Both the position numbers and the translations under genes were made by a program. A stretch of DNA of 64,000 nt from Monarcha castaneiventris obscurior (taxonomy: Eukaryota > Chordata > Aves > Passeriformes > Monarchidae): the NCBI GenBank assembly GCA_026261815.1, contig JAMPIT010000300.1, forward strand, positions 62,001-126,000. The letters run 5' to 3'. Under the pieces are notes generated by a model that saw nothing but the letters and a program-made list of their open reading frames with translations, ran no database searches and had not been told where the DNA came from. The stretch's first letter is position 1; every line of letters starts with the position of its first letter. Positions 60,601 to 64,000 of this stretch are shown in pieces.

Positions 60601-63600
60601 GGCTGCCTGGCTGTGCCTGGGGGTCCTGGATGGGCAGGAGAAAGAAAGACTTAGAAGGGTCCTGGAATGGCAGCAGGTGAGTCCCTCACTGTCTCCTGCA
60701 GCACAGCCTCAGTTTCTACTGCTTCTGGGAGGAATTTCCTTAGCAAGGCTTGTATTGAGTAACCACAGAGACTATTAAATCTATGATTATACCTTTAAAA
60801 AAAAGTTATTAAAAAGGTTTTTCTCCTAGAATCTGTTTTCAATTCAAATGCAAGAGGTAAGAAAAAGTTCCAAAAATACTTTCGCATCAGAAACTTGAAT
60901 GAAAAACCTTGTTTCTCTGTAAAGTAATGAATAACTGGTTGAAAACAATTGCTGCATTTAAAAAATTACCTATGTTGGTAGATTTTGATCATAACACTGA
61001 ACTATGTGAATTTCACTTACGAAAAAAGGAAAAATTATAATCAGTTTGGGTTTTCTCCCTTAAAAGTAATTAAGATTGTGACCATGCATTACTGTACCTA
61101 AAGAAAAACAAGCATCATCTTAGCAACTTTTCAAGAGATGGGAAAGTATCACTGGTCATCAGGAAAACAAGAGAGGTTTTTTTCTTTATATGTTAAATGT
61201 CCTTTTTAGATGCCACAGTAATAATTAAGGGTCGTCTGAATCCTGTAACGTGGTTAATCAAGAAACCCACTTTCATGTATAACCTTTACAAAAAGTCTTA
61301 CTCATAGTATAATCTTACACAGTTGGATTATGGAGATGTAATAAAAAGTTTATTTTGCCTCCAGAGAAAAAGTATCTCCAGGTTGGGAGACTGTTGTCCT
61401 CACCTGGCCGATGTTGAGCAGTGCACATGTAAGAGAAAAGGTGCTGCTGGGCTGGCAGCACGGTGGCAACAGTGTTGTTTTGCAGGTGCTTGAGCTTGAA
61501 GCACATTACATACCTGAGCCTTATGGTTTGACTACGTGCCTGAGTAGTGAAATGTGAAGCTTGCCCAACAGGCACTGCTCGAGCTTTCTCTATGCAAATA
61601 CTGCACTTTGAAGAAAAGTCTTCTTATATCCAGTTATTTCCCATAAACTTTTCAGAGCTGCAAGGCAATAGATTTCCTTGTATTAATCCAAATAGAATTC
61701 TTAAATAAGACAACGTAATCAAGTAAAAATAAATTTAATGTCTTGTGCTTAATATTCTTGTTAGTGTCCTTACAAATCAGGCAGAAATGGTAGGAAAAAA
61801 ATTGATTAAGCGTATGTCGGTAGTAAATAATAGAAGCCTGGATTACATCCAAGTCAGGTCATAACTGATTAATATGAGCAGCTGGCTGTATGTCTTCCCT
61901 GAATTCTGATGGTTTTGAGACTTTGGTAATAACAGTGTAGGATGCATACTGATGTATTTCAAAACCTGAGGCAAACTTCTGTGGAAACTGATGCAAAACT
62001 ATTTGTTACCATATTTTAACAGCCTGGATACTACTTATCTTTAGATATTGTTTGATGTTTGCTATTCAGTACTTTTAGCACTTTCCTAAAGTGCTAGCTC
62101 TAAGTGAAAGCAGAACACATTAGAGCAAGATGTGCTTTTTTAAGTGCTGAAAATAAGCAGAGAATTGTAAACTGACATTTATTAAATGCTTGCTGCACAA
62201 TAGGGCAATGCAGAACTTGAAGGAGTTCAGAGTTAGTAAGGGTTTCTCTATGTGGCAAAAGTAAGTTTTCCATTGCAGTGTTTTTGAGCTTGGAGCCTCA
62301 CAACACTGCTGCTTTGGTGTTTTGAGATCATGTTGTGGGAATTCCCACATTTTGGAAATTTTCTTTTAAACGGTTTAGGTTGTTTGCGAAATGTGGATAA
62401 TCATAAGGAACCACTATAAGTCTCTTAACACTTGTGGTCATGGTGCATGTTGGAAATCAACTACAGCATCATGAGAATAGGTGAAACCCACTATTAAACC
62501 ACAGTTTGGGAGCTGACAGGCTCCCTGGGGCCACACTGCTGCTAGCCATCACCTCTATGCTGTGCTCAGCCATCAGTGCAGCTCAGGTAAGAGTTCTGTG
62601 GCTGTGTGTTTCTAGCAGAAATGGTGCTTGGTGCAAGGTGTGCAAATGCGGCTGACTTGTCAGACCTCAGTTTGGTGCATATGTGCTGGGCCATGCCTGA
62701 GCTGGCTTTACTCACTGCGTGTATCCCTCGTTTGCCTGGTGTACTCAGAGCCTACGTGTCGCACACAATGAGGATCAGCTCCATCATTAAGCATCACAAC
62801 CTGTGATATGTAAAACAACTGGGATGCAAATGAGCCCTGAAGTAATTAAATGGGATGGTCAGGGTCAAACAGATCTTTCTAGACAATGACAAAAGGCTCC
62901 AGGTTTATGTACAAGTAATGAATTGGGAGGTTACTTGCTCTGGACTTTCCATCATCAAAGCTTGTTCAGTAGCCTCTGCACTGGCTGCTGTGCCCACTGC
63001 TTGAACCAGAGGAACAGTTTCCCCAGATCCACCCTGAGTCTCCATGTAGTGGTCTGACTAACAATATTTGTCTCCCTCTTATTTCTTTATTTTAAATGAT
63101 AATTAGTCTAGCATAGCTGATTAAGCAATTACTGTTGAAGTAGTTTAGCTGGATTGCATTGCATTTTAAAAAAATATTTCATGTCTTCAGACACCTCTTT
63201 AACATTCTCTCCAGTGCTCTGTCTCAAGGTTTTATATATGAATGATCTTGACCAATTTACTTTTACTCAATTATTACTGTAAATGCTTCAGTGGATTAAG
63301 AGAATGCATCTAATGTGATAGATTTGTATTGTAATAATTCAGTTGATATTTCCTCATTCAGATTTCCATTAAAAGTCACAGCTGGCCTGAAGTAGGACCA
63401 TGGCAGTGTGGCTGGCTGGCTGAAAGATGTGACACAAGGGGAGCACAATGACATGGGAGGGCAAGGCAGCATGGTGGAGAACTGGCAGAAGCAATTGCAG
63501 GGCTTAACTCAAGTTCATTGCAGATTGGGAAAATGTGTTATACAGGACATTAATGAAATTTGCAGGCAGTGTTAAATTGGAAGGCATTGAAACCCCACTG

Positions 63601-64000
63601 AAGAGATAGAGGTTATCAGTGACCATGAGAAAAACAAGAGAAGTATCTACTAAGAACTGTTTCATTCTAGGAAAAGAGAAAGTATTTCTGTAGGAAAGTT
63701 ATCACATGTAACACTGAAGACGGAGCAGAAAGCTTGGAGGTAGAAGTGCTGTCAGTGGGTGCCTCACTGCAGTTTAAGTACTCTATTTCTATGTGTTACA
63801 AACATGAAAAAGCCACTGTAATTCTGGGAGCTGCTCCTAAAAATACCCCTTTTCTGAACATTAACTGATTAACTTTTCTGATCATTAACTGATACTGCAA
63901 GGCAGTGTGTATGCTCTGCAAGCTCACATAAAAATCAGGGGCGGAGGGCAAAATGAAGTTGTATTTTATAACTGTTGGATGATACAGTCTGACATGCTTC
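57646..64000. other. non-coding stretch, no gene seen
   Basis: No conserved gene or clear repeat was recognised. A faint likeness to old CR1-type reverse-transcriptase text exists around 63545-63595 (AATTTGCAGGCAGTGTTAAATTGG), too weak to call. Open frames in 58400-60800 lack domains. Confidence 0.5.

Noticed and set aside
58413..60778. Several 70-110-codon frames downstream of the provirus
   Set aside because: They overlap on opposite strands, lack motifs and match the density expected by chance in this composition.
63545..63700. Possible ancient CR1-type fragment
   Set aside because: Only a short, weak likeness to the RT end of CR1, with no octamer tail or continuous frame.
1..64000. CRISPR arrays, operons, tRNA or rRNA genes
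   Set aside because: The sequence is vertebrate. No regularly spaced repeats, T-loop/box motifs or ribosomal RNA text were seen.

Overview
The window looks like bird DNA, most likely a songbird. The pointers are CR1 LINE fragments ending in the ATTCTGTG octamer repeat, LTRs of the ERVL type common in birds, and class II endogenous retroviruses with an avian alpharetrovirus-like envelope. No conserved host gene could be recognised. Most of the 64 kb reads as intergenic or intronic DNA with transposable-element insertions, and the family names are from memory, not from a database search.

Layout. 1-6265: ordinary non-coding DNA with one LTR-like stretch on the minus strand (about 3062-3740). 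6266-7228: solo LTR on the plus strand with 5-bp target duplications. 10367-10443: a near-perfect palindrome next to a 17-bp tandem repeat. 15871-17340: CR1 fragment with reverse-transcriptase remains, followed by a weaker LTR-like stretch. 21487-21760 and 26095-26368: two copies of a 274-bp segment, 4.6 kb apart. 24239-25170: second solo LTR of the first family, minus strand, also with 5-bp target duplications. 27221-28440: an ERVL-type LTR (minus) interrupted by a 526-bp class II solo LTR (27470-27995) with 6-bp target duplications. 35668-36664 and 38711-38800: CR1 pieces. 39091-39540: 5' part of an ERVL-type LTR. 44774-44865 (possible exon) and 46380-46622 (CpG-dense block) are the only weak hints of host transcription.

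The outstanding object is a defective class II provirus at 51562-57639, flanked by the 6-bp duplication TGGAGA. In order it holds a 5' LTR, a primer binding site, a splice donor, broken gag, a dUTPase-like and protease region, a broken reverse transcriptase joined directly to the tail of integrase, then an open 84-codon reading frame, and a nearly intact env with one frameshift. That small frame (55659-55913) is not a retroviral gene. Its second half is a clear relative of the host chromatin protein HMGA2, with two AT-hooks and the HMGA2-type linker, ending where HMGA2 exon 3 ends. The provirus therefore appears to have lost most of pol and gained a spliced host segment, the architecture of a transducing retrovirus. 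Its 3' LTR is itself rearranged: it lacks R and U5 and carries a 35-bp copy of the 5' host/LTR junction.
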